From the NCBI GenBank assembly GCA_032164295.1, contig JAJHTX010000007.1, forward strand, positions 1,400,501 to 1,464,500: a stretch of DNA of 64,000 nucleotides. The letters are read 5' to 3'. This DNA comes from Inonotus obliquus (lineage: Eukaryota > Basidiomycota > Agaricomycetes > Hymenochaetales > Hymenochaetaceae). The position numbers and the translations under genes are program-made. Positions 10,855-22,107 of this stretch are shown here, piece after piece; the stretch's first letter is position 1; each line of letters starts with the position of its first letter. The notes under the pieces were generated by a model. The model searched no databases. It was given only the letters and a program-made list of their open reading frames with translations, and was not told the DNA's origin.

Positions 10855-11425
10855 TGTTACAAAGAAATTCTATTAGGCAAACTGCAATTACTTAAGACTT
10901 CAACAGTCATCATTGCTTGGTCATCTTTTATTACTCATTGTTACTGATTCAACTCAGCCTTCATTTATATCACACATTATATGTGCTATTTCTCATTCAC
11001 TTTGTGTTCTCATGGTTCTATTATTTATCCTATATTGCACCCACATAGTCTCACTCCACTTTGCTCCACCAGACTCCACTCTACTCCACTGAAGCATATG
11101 TACCACTTTGCATCAGAATGGAGGGGTCTCTCTGACTCTGGTTTGCCCTTTCACTTTTTTCCCCAACTTCCTCTCCTACTTTGCCTCTGGGCCTGTAGTC
11201 TATATAAACCCCATGTATGAAAGACCTGGCTCCCCAGCTTGACCTCTTGTACTCTCAGTGTAATACATCTACTGGTCTCTCAGCTTAAACTCTTAGCCTC
11301 TAGGCTAGCTAGATCTCTGAACTCTGACTCAACCTTCTAAGACAGGAAGTGTCTTGTGAACTGAACCTCTGATTATATCATTGGTGGTTGAGTAAGACCA
11401 GTGTTGCCTTAACACTGGCCTAACA
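10855..11425 (+). repeat. 3' LTR of the 4.3-11.4 kb element
   Basis: Begins TGTTACAAAG and ends GGCCTAACA, giving the TGTTA...TAACA ends typical of LTRs. It is nearly identical to 4,323-4,895. Confidence 0.75.
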
Positions 11426-11429
11426 GAGT

Positions 11430-12714
11430 AGTATGGCTGCATCACAAAGTAGATGTGCTGTAAGATGAGATTTGCTCTAAGCTCCACTAGAACTTTGTCT
11501 TATGTGAAGGTCTGGTGCTGTGCATTGAAACATACAAGGACCGTTGATATGTTGAGGGTAGCTCGGGGCACAACTCTGCACACCTTGATTGTTAAAGAAG
11601 ATATTATGAGGCAGCTGGCTATAGCCATTATCTATAAATCAATCTGTTCAGTAATACCATTCCCTGCCAGGAAGGTGATGATGGTATTATCTTTGGCATT
11701 CTATCTTGCCACCAGTATGTGGAGTTTGTTGGCAGTCAGCAGGGATTAGATAACTTCCCTAGTGGCTTTGCTGAGTAGGTAGTCGGTTAGGTAGTTATTC
11801 ACCAGAATTGGAGAGTTGTAGCTGACGACAAAGGTAGGGTCTTTTACTCTGGTAGTGATGGGTGGTAGCCTCTTGCTTCTAAAAGGGTTTGTAATGAGTG
11901 GCTGGGGTGGATTGGTTGGTTAGGTGTTGGATGATGTAGCGGTGACTGTATTGGCAACTTGTGCATATGTCATTCTCATTGAGGGAGAATTTTGCTATGG
12001 TGGTGTAGAGGAGCCTGTAGGGTTCTATCTAGAGGAAGGTCTAACCGGTAAAAGATGGCAGTTGTATTGTTGGATGGTTGACACCTTGTGGCTGAGAGCT
12101 AGCATGTTAGCTGAAAGGCACGCCAAACCCACCTTGACAGAAGTACTGGCTCCCATGCGATGACTGGTTTGGCCTTGTATCATTAGTTGTGCAAGTGAGA
12201 GGAAGCTATCACTCCCTTCAGAATTGTATGCAGCTTTGAGTAATTGTGTCTCCTCTCTCCTGCTTTGTTAGCTCATGGACTGTGATCACCAATTGAGCAA
12301 GCATGACTTCAAGGAATTGCCCCGAGGCAGCAATAATCTCCTTATCTGAGAATGCAGCGTCAAGCTTAAGCTTGAGCATATTCCAGTGCTGGACCAAAAC
12401 AGGTGAGTACTGTGATAGCTTTCTCTTTCTGAGTAATGTCTCAGTGTCTGGTAGCTTGTCTGCAGAGTGTGAGGATTTCTGCTAATGACCGTTTCTGGCC
12501 ACACAGGAGAGCAGGAGTATTTATCACTAGGGGGCTGAGGTACTGCAAGCTGAATTTCTGATTGGCCCATCAGAGGGATGAGATGGGTCCAGTTTGCACA
12601 GGTAGAGTGTAGGGGGATGAGGAGCAGATTTTGACCATAAATGGCAGCTCATCTGGGTCCGGCAGCATCTGCATGTTTGTGCTCTTAGCCTTTGTTGATG
12701 CTTTTCTAACTTTC
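11430..12714 (-). pseudogene. LINE ORF1, N-terminal/middle part
   Basis: The minus strand encodes broken stretches including MRMTYAQVANTVTATSSN and NPFRSKRLPPITTR, then VKDPTFVVSYNSPILVNNYL, a pattern seen upstream of the zinc knuckles in fungal LINE ORF1 proteins (Thr/Pro-rich linker, then an RRM-like beta segment). Several stops and frame breaks are present. The frame runs toward the LTR shell on its left and resumes as the zinc-knuckle part at 4.29-3.87 kb. To the right it is interrupted by the family A copy at 12,719-14,491 and resumes at 14,492. Confidence 0.55.
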
Positions 12715-12718
12715 ACGC

Positions 12719-14491
12719 TAAAGGGTAATACCGGAGGCTACGATCAATATGGGCTTAATTCTGCGATTCTACCGCTTCTTCCAATTAACAATACTTCTGC
12801 GATTCTACTGCTTCTTACTTCTCTTCGGACCATGATACTTCTGCCGTCCTATCTACGCCTGCCGTCCTATCTACACCTGCAGTTCCAATGAAGTACGAGG
12901 CTTCTGCAATTTGATAAGACTAAGATCAATTGAGAACTGGTCCTGTATGTGTTTAGCCAGACTTCTGCGCCAATACTGAATCACCAATCCCTACGCCTGT
13001 CTTCCATCACAGTACTGAACCACCAGACTTTGATATCGATGATACCGATATTGTACTGTCCACCCATCCTAATACCGACGCTTAATAGCCCACATTTAGT
13101 CGGTACTACGCCCTCGATGGCCCATACCAAGGGAAAGGCTCACAAGCTACAATCGGTCTGCCATACGTTGCTGCGAAGAGTTGGATTATTATTGAAGCTC
13201 CAAGTCCGACGGTCTGCCCTTCTGAACCGCCATGCATTGATACCAACGATACCGTTGTTGATACCGATAACCCACTCTGGTACCAAAGTTTGTGACGTGT
13301 GCTAGGTCGAGACTGCGTCCTCGAAGATCTATGTTGAGAGGAAGGTTGGAAAATGAATCAGGTCTGTCATACGCTGCTTCAATCTCGGAGGAGACCATCA
13401 ATCCGACTTGGAGGCAAAGCCAAGCAATGCCCAGTCGAGTCAGGCAACGTGTACCAATCAATATCAAGGGGTACGAGCAATCTCATCGATGCCCAGGGAC
13501 GATCCTAGCGTACTGATTGGCACCGAGCGATAGAGTGCCCCAATGCCAAGGTTAGGTCGTACTGACATGTCAACATTGGAGCATGCCATCCAATCGCTCG
13601 GTAGATGCCCAGACTGATGCTGCACGGATTATAATACTGGAGCAAAGGTAAATCTGGATGACACACTTCTCCGGAGAAGAAGACGACAGGGCCATCGTCA
13701 GGAGCGCCCATGCGGTAGCTTGAGACATGTCCTTACTTTAGTGCTGGTCGACGTCGGTACCGTCACCCTACGTCGGTATCACTCGTCGTGAGTTTTCATT
13801 GGGTTCTTGTCTCGTCCCGCCCTATTCTTAGCTACCCACTATTAAAACTTCTTATTCATTCATCGTCTTATGTTTCCTCTGATTATATTTTTACATTCAT
13901 TTCGATCTTATGTTCCCCTTCTTGTACCGGATTGTGGTACAATTCGACTTGTAAAAACTCCCCATTTGGTATCTTGAATGACTACAGTATTATAGTATTT
14001 ATAGCCTGCATGTTCTACTGTAGCAAACCAGCTAATCTGAGAGGAACTTTCAGAGTGAAGATCCAGGTTTTGCTCATCTCGTTCAAGTCCCCGTTCGTTC
14101 GTCTTGTCTCGTAGTCGCCGGTGTTGAAACCGGTAGTTGTCGATATCATCTTTGTTGTCCTTGCCCCCTCGTTTCACAACTAGTTCTATCAGAAACTCAT
14201 CCTCTACTCGTCTTCTCTACTGCTTTATTCTCACTATCGCGATACCGAACAATGAGCGACACGGTATCGATGGATTCATCTCGGTATCGATCGTCTCCTG
14301 ATTCTTCGTCTGTTGAGCGATCACCTAGAGCCTCCCTATACTCATCAATCCAGCCAGGCCCTACTATCTCTCTTGACGACCTGTCTGTGTCAGTACGACT
14401 AAATACCGCCACATACCGACCCTCCCAATGCACCTAAATCGTACCCCCCTCGTCCGGTATTTCTGATACCGGCTGCGTTCTCGCACATTCA
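12719..14491 (-). mobile_element. Solo-LTR-like family A, full copy, TSD ACGC
   Basis: The copy runs TAAAGGGTAATACC to CACATTCA and is flanked by ACGC at 12,715-12,718 and 14,492-14,495. Read on the minus strand it starts TGAATGTGCGAG and ends CCCTTTA. A TATAAATAC box lies on that strand near 13,995-14,003, about 490 bp from the TG end, where an LTR promoter would sit. Length is 1,773 bp. Short ORFs (78 and 89 aa on the minus strand) are shared between copies but show no known domain. Confidence 0.75.
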
Positions 14492-14495
14492 ACGC

Positions 14496-14616
14496 TTCTA
14501 TGGTGTGTTTGTCGGTGTTTTGGGAGGGGTTCTTCGGTTGGTTGTTCTATTTCTATATCGGGAAGGTGTTGGTAAGAGAGAGAGAAGTGCTGTGTGTTTG
14601 ACTCCTGGCTGGTCAA
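14496..14616 (-). pseudogene. LINE ORF1 start
   Basis: The minus-strand ATG at 14,616 opens MTSQESNTQHFSLSYQHL followed by an acidic and Pro-rich stretch ending KHRQTHHRS, where the family A element cuts it. Beyond that element the frame carries on at 12,714. It reads as the disordered N-terminus of the LINE ORF1 protein. Start choice rests on it being the first ATG before an upstream region repeated at 31.56 kb. Confidence 0.45.
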
Positions 14617-14840
14617 GTTGAAATCTATAGATATGTGCCAGCCTGCATAATAGAGTAATACAATTATTTTACCAATGTGACTATATGTTTTGCCTCAATT
14701 ACTATGCTACCTGAAAGTACCTATCAAAATGTTAATTTATTAAAAAGAATCCTAATTTTTCATGTTGGATTAACTGAGCTATGGTTGTTGCAATTTTAGG
14801 AAAGAAGATTCTACATGTATGCATGATAGTCATATAATCA
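14598..14840 (-). repeat. LINE 5' region repeat (second copy at 31,556-31,795)
   Basis: About 240 bp running through GTGTTTGACTCCTGGC and TGCCTCAATTACTATGC match 31,556-31,795 in the same orientation with scattered, mostly transition-type differences. It lies just upstream of the LINE ORF1 start, so it is probably LINE 5' sequence. Confidence 0.6.
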
Positions 14841-14866
14841 GCAGCAATCTAAATACACTGTATGTA

Positions 14867-16016
14867 CAGCCTGTTCCAGCTGATGGTTAAGTCACGTGGA
14901 AATATTACATAAGGATTGACACAGACTTGTGGAGTGTGACATCTCTCGCGTCGTCTTTCATATCACTCACCATGCCCAGAGCATGACTCGACACACCACG
15001 AAAGGACTACATTGTTGGGACCATACTTGCTAGGCACACCATCCAAGAAGCTGCAGACCTCCACCAGACCATCTGGCTCTCTTGCTGAAAGGCATTTGAT
15101 CAATTTGTATCTACTGGCTCAACGCATTACGAGAATCGATATAGCGGAAAGAGAAAGCTCATCCGTAAAAAGCAAGACCGACTAGTTAACCTAGCATGCA
15201 ACAACTGTCGAATGACCCTAAAGGAGCTGGGCATCAATATGGACCCTAGAATCTCCCAAGGGACAGTGAGAAAGGAACTGGCAGAGTGAGGGTATCACTG
15301 GCACAAAGCACGTCATAAGCCTGCTCTCTGAGAGTACCACCATCATGAGTGTGCCGCATTTGCCCACAATAGCAAGTCTCTACCTGACCAATAGCTAGAT
15401 AAAGTTATTTGGTCAGATGAGACTTACGTTCTTACTGGTGGAAGCCCTGGCTCTGTGTTCATTACTCGTAAACCTGATGAGGAGTTTGATGATGATTGTA
15501 TTGTGTCCAAGGATGAACAGGTGAGCTTAAAACCACACATTGTATAAACTGTGCATCCATTCTTAATCTTTATAGCCTTGTTTTTGTGCTATGGCATGGA
15601 GTTGTATAATGTGTGGTCGCAAAGGGCCATTGATTATTCTTGACTATCCAGGTGGGAAAGGTGGTGGAATATCAGCAGAACAATATCGGGATCAGGTTCT
15701 AGAGCCTTTTGTTAGGCAATTCTTTATGGAGATGTGGCAGAAGAGAGGTGGGGTCTGGTTTCAGCAGGATAATGCTCATATTGACCAGCTTCCTAAAACT
15801 CTTGATGAATGCATTAGAAAGCAAGGTGGTTCTACATGTTATTAGTTATTGACAAGCAGAAAGCAAGTAATATGTTTATATGTAATTTATTGTAGATACA
15901 TTGGAATGTATGCTCTGTCAGATTGTCACGTCGTTGAGTGTCTCTCTCTTGACTTGTAAAGGCAATGCAGATCCTTACAAATTTTACGTGACTTAACCAT
16001 CAGCTGGAACAGGCTG
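14867..16016 (+). mobile_element. 1,150-bp Tc1/mariner element with perfect TIRs
   Basis: The ends are perfect 31-bp inverted repeats beginning CAGCCTGTTCCAGCTGATGG (14,867-14,897 and 15,986-16,016), each flanked by TA (14,865-14,866 and 16,017-16,018). Inside is a decayed transposase that lacks its third catalytic acidic residue. The element can only have moved with help in trans, or decayed after insertion while its ends escaped mutation. Confidence 0.85.
14974..15843 (+). pseudogene. Tc1/mariner transposase pseudogene, 3' end deleted
   Basis: Plus-strand frames give a helix-turn-helix-like start (VGTILARHTIQEAADL), a paired-type region (RLVNLACNNCRMTLKELGI), then VIWSDETYVLTGG with the first catalytic Asp. 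A 56-bp GT-AG intron is likely at about 15,521-15,576. After it come MAWSCIMCGRKGPLIILDYP and VWFQQDNA with the second Asp. The usual third block (NPIEN/D) is absent: after ECIRKQGGSTCY a stop follows and the TIR is reached within about 170 bp. At least four stops interrupt the N-terminal half, some at TGA/TAG where Trp or Gln is usual. Not functional. Confidence 0.75.
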
Positions 16017-16019
16017 TAG

Positions 16020-16221
16020 TGGATGAGCACAAGATGCAGGGAGTGCCATCCACTGCATCAGGCCGCTTTGAGGGCTAGATTACATAATCAGAATGTGACC
16101 AAAAGTCATCACACTGCAGAAATAAAAGAGAAACAAAATAAAAAACAAGTAACCATAAGATGCACAAGTGTACATATGTGTTAATAAATAAGAAGAATGT
16201 GTTAGGATCACAATTCCAACA
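16020..16221 (-). repeat. 3' LTR of the copia element
   Basis: Runs TGGATGAGCAC to TTCCAACA and matches 21,068-21,263 with few differences. As the left copy of a minus-strand element it is the 3' LTR. Confidence 0.75.
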
Positions 16222-16331
16222 CTCCTCCCTGATCTGACACATCTCTTAGATATGAAAGTCCAAGAAGTCCAACCATCTGCTGCACCTTGACACATCCTAA
16301 GGCCTTGGTGAGAATGTCTGCAGGCATAGTC

Positions 16332-19300
16332 TTAGTAGGCATATAAGTCCACTTTGACATGACCAGCCTCAACAACATCTCTGAGCCTATAGAACCTCAG
16401 GTCCAGATGCTTCATCCTCCCATGGTGCTCTGGATTCTGGGCAACAGACAGGGCAGACTGGTTATCTATCCATAAGGTGGAGGGCGCATCAAAGCTATAC
16501 CCAAACTCTGTGAACAGATTTCTTAGCCATATGGTATCCTGACCTGCACTGACTGCAGCAATGTATTCTGCTTCAGTGGTGGACAAAGCCACATAAGGCT
16601 GTAGCCTTGCTAAGCTTGTGATGCTCATCAATGGGGGTCTTCACAGAACTACAGTCAGACATCTCAAATCTCTCAAGCACATCCACAATGTACTGTCTCT
16701 GTGAGAGGGATAAGGAATGCTTGCTTCTGTCTCTCTCAATGTGCACACCAAGTAGGAAGGATGTAGGACCCAGATCATGCAGTTTAAAGCTTTTGGCCAG
16801 CTCATCTCCCACAAACTGGTACTGCTGCTTTGACTTTGCAGCAATGGTCATGTCATCAATATAGACAGGAATGATAATTCTGACATCCTCCTTCCTGTAG
16901 ACCCATATGCTGTAGTCACAGTGCACCAGTGTGAAGCTCATATCCTGCAGAACAGTGTGAAGCTTCTTGTGCTACTGTCTGCCAACTTGCTTTAGTCCAC
17001 AGATAGACTTGACAAGCTTGAGAACAAAGCCAGGACCAAAGTACTCTTCAAACCCCTCAGGCTGCTGCATGTACACATCATGCTCCATGTCACCATTGAG
17101 AAAGGCAGTGGAGATGTCCACACTGTAGAGCTCCAGGTCCTCAAGTGCAGCAAGTGCAAGGATGGCTCTCAATTTTGCCCACTTGGCCGTAGGGGCAAAC
17201 ACTTGAGAGAACTCCAATCCAGGATACTGAGAGTAGCCCTTTGCAACCAGTCTGGCCTTATATCTGTCCGATAAGCCATCTGCCTTTCTCTTCAGCTTGA
17301 ACACCTGTCTGCAGCCAATTGGCTTTCTGCTAGCAGGAAGTCTCACAGGCTGAAATGTGCCATTCTCAATGAGACTGACAAACTCCTGCATTGCAGCTTC
17401 TTCCCAGAGATGTACATTAGATCTGCCTTTGATGTCCTTTCACTAGTATGGCTCAGATCCATACCACTATCTGGCTTGTGCAGAGAACACTTGCTCAACC
17501 TTATTGTTGGATTGAAAGACATAGTCAAAGACATCCTCAAATTGAATGTACACATCCTCCAGGCCTGCATTGGCTGCAAATTCCATTAGGACAGAGAACA
17601 TGAGTGCTTCAGCTTGCAGCTCCTCCTCAGACATCACATCAGAGGAATCACTGTCCATGTGCACATCTTCATCTGGCTGATGCACCACCTCAGGCTCTGG
17701 CTTTAGAGTTGACACTGGCTGTGTAACTGGCACAGACGGTCTAGGCAGTCTCCTCCCAGGATAGTGCATGAGAGGATTGGTGTACCTATCCCAACCACCC
17801 ATGAATGGTCTTGGTTTGGGTCTCCAGACAGGGCCAGGCCAAGGTTTGGACTGAGGAGCAGTTCCGGTCCTCTTCTCAGGTGATGGTGAATTGGACTGTG
17901 AATGACTTTGAGTGGAACTGAAGATGCAGGTGGATTGTGAGGCTGTTGAGTGTGCTGAGCAGGCTGTGGTCTGGTGGGTGGTGGAGGTGATTGTGCAGGA
18001 GATGGAGGTACAGGTGCAGGTGGACCAGGTGGATCAGGTGCAGTTGGCAAAAGAGGTGGCAGGGCATCCAACTCATCATCTACTCCCCCCTGTTCTGGCA
18101 GGTCTTTGCCTCAGGAGTGGGTTGCACTCTCAAGTCAACAGGGGTTCTGGATGTACCAGGAAACACTCTCTCATCAAACTGAGCAGAGTCACTGATGATC
18201 TCCTTCCTGGTGAGTGGATTCCAGAATAGCCAGCTCTTGTAGTTAGAAGGATAACCAAGAAAGACACACTTCTGAGTGTGAGACTGCAATGGCCTTCTCT
18301 GGTCCTTCTTCACATGCACATAGGAGGTGCACCCAAACACTTTCAAATGAGACACATCTGGTTTGGACTTGTACCAGGCCTCATAAGGGCTCTCTACCAT
18401 CTACAGCTGAGATGAGAGAGCGGTTGTGCACATGCACAAATGCTGCTGCATCCCACCAGAAGCTGGGAGGCAGATGTGCCTCATTGAGCATTGTGGTGAT
18501 TCTCTCTGCAAGTGTCCTGTTGGCCCTCTCTGCAACTCCATTCTGGTGAAGTTCATCTCTGATGGTGTGCTGTCTGTGAATGCCTGCTCTCTGGCAGAAC
18601 TGCTCCCACTCTGTGGACATGTACTCTCCTCCCTTGTCATCTCTAGTGGCTTTGATCTTTGCACCAAGCTGATTCTCAGCAGATGCATCACTCTTCTTCC
18701 TGAGTGGAAGGACAGTGATCTGGAGCAGTTGTAGACTTGATCACCATTCCCTTCACCATCTGCTCGTTGTGCAACAACTTCACATCACTGTGGTTGAGGT
18801 GTGCAAACCTACTGTGCCACAGAGTAAAGTCAAGTGGACATGTGCTTATGAATGCAGAGTATGCATGGATTGGCACAATATGCCCATTGAGTATTGCAGC
18901 ATTGTTGGAAGCAACAGTTGCAGTGAAGAGGAGTGTGTTATGTTGTTTGAAGAGGATCTGATTGTGGAGAATAGTGACAACATAGGATTTGGTTCTGGTT
19001 AAGTACAAGACTGAGAGGAGGTTGTTTCTGAGATCTGGAACATAGAGTACACAATGAAAGTCAAGCAACTGTCCTGGTTTTCCACCTAAGGTTGGAAGCA
19101 CACTTTCCCCATACCAACTGAATAAATAATGTAGTTGTTTGCAAGTCTGACTGGAATACACTTTGGTTCATAGTGGTGGAACCAGTGCCTGTGTGGTGTC
19201 ATGTGGCAAGTGGTACCTGTGTCAACAATCCAGTCAGATCCAGCATCAGAGATGAGTGGGGAGTGGGGAGTTGTGTAGTCTTAAGTACTTGCATTGCCAG

Positions 19301-20173
19301 CAAATTCAGTAGACTGAGTAGCATCAGAGTCTTTCTCCTGAGCAACATTGGCCTTCTGCTTCTGTCTCTTCTTGCCCTTCTTGTCCTTGATCTCTGCCCT
19401 CACTGCCTTGCTTGCATTCTGCTTCTTAAAGCAGGTTGTCTCTGCATGTCCCCTAATGCCACAGAACTCACAAGTAATGTCCTTGGATTGTTTCTGAGCT
19501 GAGGTGGAGATGTGCATTGCAACAGCCTGTGGTTCCACACCCCTCCTGTTGTCATCTTCAAGGATGAAGGATGACTTGAGTGCCTCCCAGCCAAAGTCAG
19601 GCTTGAGGAGGATAGCAGATCTGAAGGAAGAGAACTCATTAGGCAGAGAACAACACAGAACAGCACATGCAAGCTCTTCCTCAAACTTCTACAAAGTGAG
19701 GTCTGCTTTGCGAGTGTTCCTAACATCATGCAATGTCCTTTCAACTCTGGAGGTGAGCTGCTTGAGTGACTCATTCTCTTTCTTCTGAATGGACAGGAAG
19801 GAGTGGTAGGCCAGAAAATGCATAGTGGGGTTGTCCTGCTCATGCAATTTCTTGAGTGCACTCTACTCTTGACAGGGTCTGAGATGTTCTCCCTAACAAG
19901 GATCTGCATTCTCTGGTCAATGTTCTGATAAATGAGACCAGTTGCACACTCAGCCTTCACCTGCCATGTGGCTAGTTCAGGCTTCTGCTCCTCATCAGGT
20001 TGCTTCTCTTGGCCACTCACAAGCCTCCATAGCATCTTGGTCTGCAGGAGGGCCTGCATGTCAAACTTCCAAGTTACATAGTTGGATGTGTCCAGCTTTG
20101 CAAATGCTGATTGTGAGTTAGCACCTGTGGGATCGGCCATGGCGCCTGGTAGGGAGGTAATTGGCATGTGCAA
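16332..20173 (-). pseudogene. Ty1/copia gag-pol, several frameshifts and stops
   Basis: Read from 20,173 leftward. Gag begins MADPTGANSQ a few residues after the first ATG, with FAKLDTSNYVTWKFDMQALL. The zinc knuckle is CEFCGIRGHAETTC near 19.45 kb. A protease/linker region and YVPDLRNNLLSV lie near 19.0 kb, and an integrase GAG-pre helix FTLWHSRFAHLNH follows. The integrase core is near 18.4-18.6 kb (NGVAERANRTLAERITTML), with the integrase end SPYEAWYKSKPDVSHLKVF. RT includes LYSVDISTAFLNGDM and VYIDDMTIA (the YxDD box), and RNase H has YVALSTTEAEYIA. All copia domains are present in order, but frames change near 18.39, 18.7, 19.2 and 19.86 kb, and a TAG at 16,972-16,974 stands where GRQW normally has Trp. 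The element cannot encode a polyprotein in one piece. Confidence 0.85.
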
Positions 20174-21067
20174 GAGCTAGTGTGCAAAGCATCAACACAA
20201 TCAAATAAGTGCAAGGTGAGATGTGAGCAAAATCGAAGTAGTGATAGATTAGGCACTGATTCAGATACAGTCAGTGGTAGCTACAGAGCACTCTGTATTG
20301 TAAAGTACATGCAGCTTCACTGCAAGACAGTGCTGGTCTGTTGGACTGCTAAGTCCCCGCAGGCACTGCTGACTCAGAGAGGCTCTAGGCACCAGCAAAC
20401 TAAGGCTAGGCAGGTAAGCTTCAGAGTCTGTAGGATTCCCTGATCCAACAACAACAATTGGATGCAAAGGCTACACTCTAACTGCAAAGAACAGTGGCTC
20501 ACGACGAAAATCAATGTAGCAATGGAACGGATAGACGGAACAATGCGAGAGTCGGTATGCACCTCGGGTACAGTGACACGAGTCAGTAGACCAAGTGGGG
20601 TGTCGATCGGATCAGCGGTTCGGCCGCAATAGACAAACATGTGCGCAGCTGCAGTAGGGGCTGAACAGCACAGAACGCAAAAATCGCTGTAACTCGACGA
20701 AATCGAGACCGATCGGGATGCGCTTTTGCACGACAGTAGATGGCTACGGAGCGGGTATTTGCGCGGAGTCCGAGCGGGATCGGATGGCTGGATGTGGAGA
20801 TATTGCAATTCGGAGATTTGAGACTGACACAGGCTTGGAAAGCTGCAGAGACATCTGGAGGGGCCAGAAAACGATTCCCGGCATCACAGAGACCTCAGGA
20901 AGCGTCAGGAAGCTTCAAAATAGCCTAAAAATGCGCCAGAGAAGCCTAGAAGTGATCTCCAGAAGCTAGACATGATCCAATAAACCCAGAACTTGGTGTG
21001 AACTGACTCCCACCCAGAAGCAACAGTATGTGTGTGTGACTCAGAGCACAAGCTTCAACGTATGCAG
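20174..21067 (-). other. Copia 5' leader region
   Basis: No gene is seen. It lies between the 5' LTR and gag on the minus strand and should hold the primer-binding site and leader. The part at 20,490-20,950 is richer in CG dinucleotides than the surroundings. Confidence 0.5.
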
Positions 21068-21263
21068 TGGATGAGCACAAGACGTAGGGAGTGCCATCAT
21101 CAGGCCGCTTTGAGGGCTAGATTACATAATTAGAATGTGACCAAAAGTCATCACACTACAGAAATAAAAGAGAAACAAAATAAAACACAAATGACCATAA
21201 GATGCACAAGTGTGCATATGTGTTGATAAACAAGAAGAATGTGTTAGGATCACAATTTCAACA
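21068..21263 (-). repeat. 5' LTR of the copia element
   Basis: Runs TGGATGAGCAC to TTTCAACA on the plus strand and pairs with 16,020-16,221. Confidence 0.75.
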
Positions 21264-22051
21264 GAAACAAGCACCTATAGGACATATGCGGCTGCCTGAT
21301 GATGCATAGTTCTCTCCACAGTCAGACCCCCAGCCTGGTGACTGAACTCATTCTTGCAAATGACAGATCGAGGCTGACATATTCCAGAGGTCATCCTTGA
21401 ACTGCTTGACTTTATGTGCCCTAAGCTAAGAGAAATATTAGGGATGACTCCTTCCACAAGTCCGATAATGGTCTCCTTGCTTGCAAAAATTTCTTGGTAG
21501 TTACTAGAGTGAATAGCAGTGCCAAAAAATGAAGTGCTTAGCTAACTATACCCAGCTTGAATGGGTCATACTCCTTGTAGATACTGCAATAGGTGTAGAT
21601 GATGACAACTGGTTTGAAGCACTAGATGCCTGCAATGAATTTACCGTTATTAGTAATCTAGTTTGCCTTGCTTCTATGAAGCCAAACAACTATGTAGGCC
21701 AAGGTTCTGATCTGGTGGGAGGGAATCTGGAGTTGATAAGCACAAGAAAGTGGGTTCAGCAAAGCTTTTATCATCAAGCTTGAGTGTGCTTGAGTCCAGG
21801 TGTGGTGGCCTGCTTTTCTTCCATAAACGATAATGTTCTCTTGGGGGAATCAATTAGGATTGATCTGTATCTTCTGCAATAATGAATTCAGTGATGACTC
21901 TGTCAAATGAGTATATCTGAGAAACAGGGTGAGATGTGCTGTAGATTCAGACACCAATTCTCTATCACAGTGACTAGCAGAGGATGTTGTCTTGGGTATA
22001 GAGAAGATAGAATGACTCAGAGAAGACCTAGAAAAGTACAAAGATAGAGAT
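21264..22051 (+). other. Target sequence split by the chromovirus; unknown decayed ORF
   Basis: An 84-aa plus-strand ORF at 21,529-21,783 and stop-broken reading up to 22,051 (REDLEKYKDRD) continue after the chromovirus at 30,064 as VYRPDESPDKTGGRNIGKGG, a Gly/Arg-rich tail, once the 5-bp duplication is removed. The chromovirus therefore entered an older coding-like sequence. I do not recognise its family with confidence; a transposase or other element protein is likely given the surroundings. Confidence 0.4.
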
Positions 22052-22107
22052 TGTTATGACGTCTTTTTCATTTTTCCCTATACGGCCTTTCTTTCTTTTT
22101 CGTCAAA
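22052..22107 (+). repeat. Remnant of the 5' LTR
   Basis: Only the first 55 or so bases (TGTTATGACGTCTTTTTC to TTTTTCGTCAA) match the 3' LTR start; the rest of the LTR is absent before the leader. Confidence 0.7.

Larger units (their letters stand above)
4323..11425 (+). mobile_element. LTR retrotransposon shell with nested insertions
   Basis: Two same-orientation copies of a roughly 571-bp LTR begin TGTTACAAAG at 4,323 and 10,855. A purine-rich tract (GAGAGGAGAGCAA, 10,842-10,854) directly precedes the right copy, as a polypurine tract should precede a 3' LTR. Inside, 4,896-5,290 reads in part as a highly charged, Lys/Glu/Pro/Ser-rich gag-like protein with stops. The remainder has been replaced or filled by other elements: a gypsy LTR and gag fragment, an unknown 1.5-kb insert, a Tc1 transposase fragment and a solo-LTR-like copy. 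LINE ORF1 sequence lies on both sides, so this element entered LINE ORF1. I find no matching 5-bp target duplication (CTGGC left, GAGTA right). Two independent solo LTRs remain an alternative. Confidence 0.6.
16020..21263 (-). mobile_element. Ty1/copia retrotransposon, minus strand
   Basis: Short LTRs of about 200 bp (16,020-16,221 and 21,068-21,263) bound a gag-PR-INT-RT-RH body read on the minus strand. On that strand the LTR begins TGTTGGAATTGTGATCC and ends CATCCA. No 5-bp target duplication is found: the left LTR abuts the TA of the mariner element with one base between, while the right flank is unrelated DNA. A rearrangement or a chimeric end is likely. Confidence 0.8.

Noticed and set aside
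14197..14433. 78-aa minus-strand ORF shared by several family A copies as a possible element protein
   Set aside because: It is open in only some copies, the differences between copies do not favour silent changes by eye, and no domain is seen. The whole 1.7 kb looks like LTR-type non-coding DNA.
17912..18229. Plus-strand ORFs with Val/Gln or Gly-rich repeats in the copia region
   Set aside because: They are antisense to the Pro/Gln-rich linker between integrase and RT of the minus-strand copia element.
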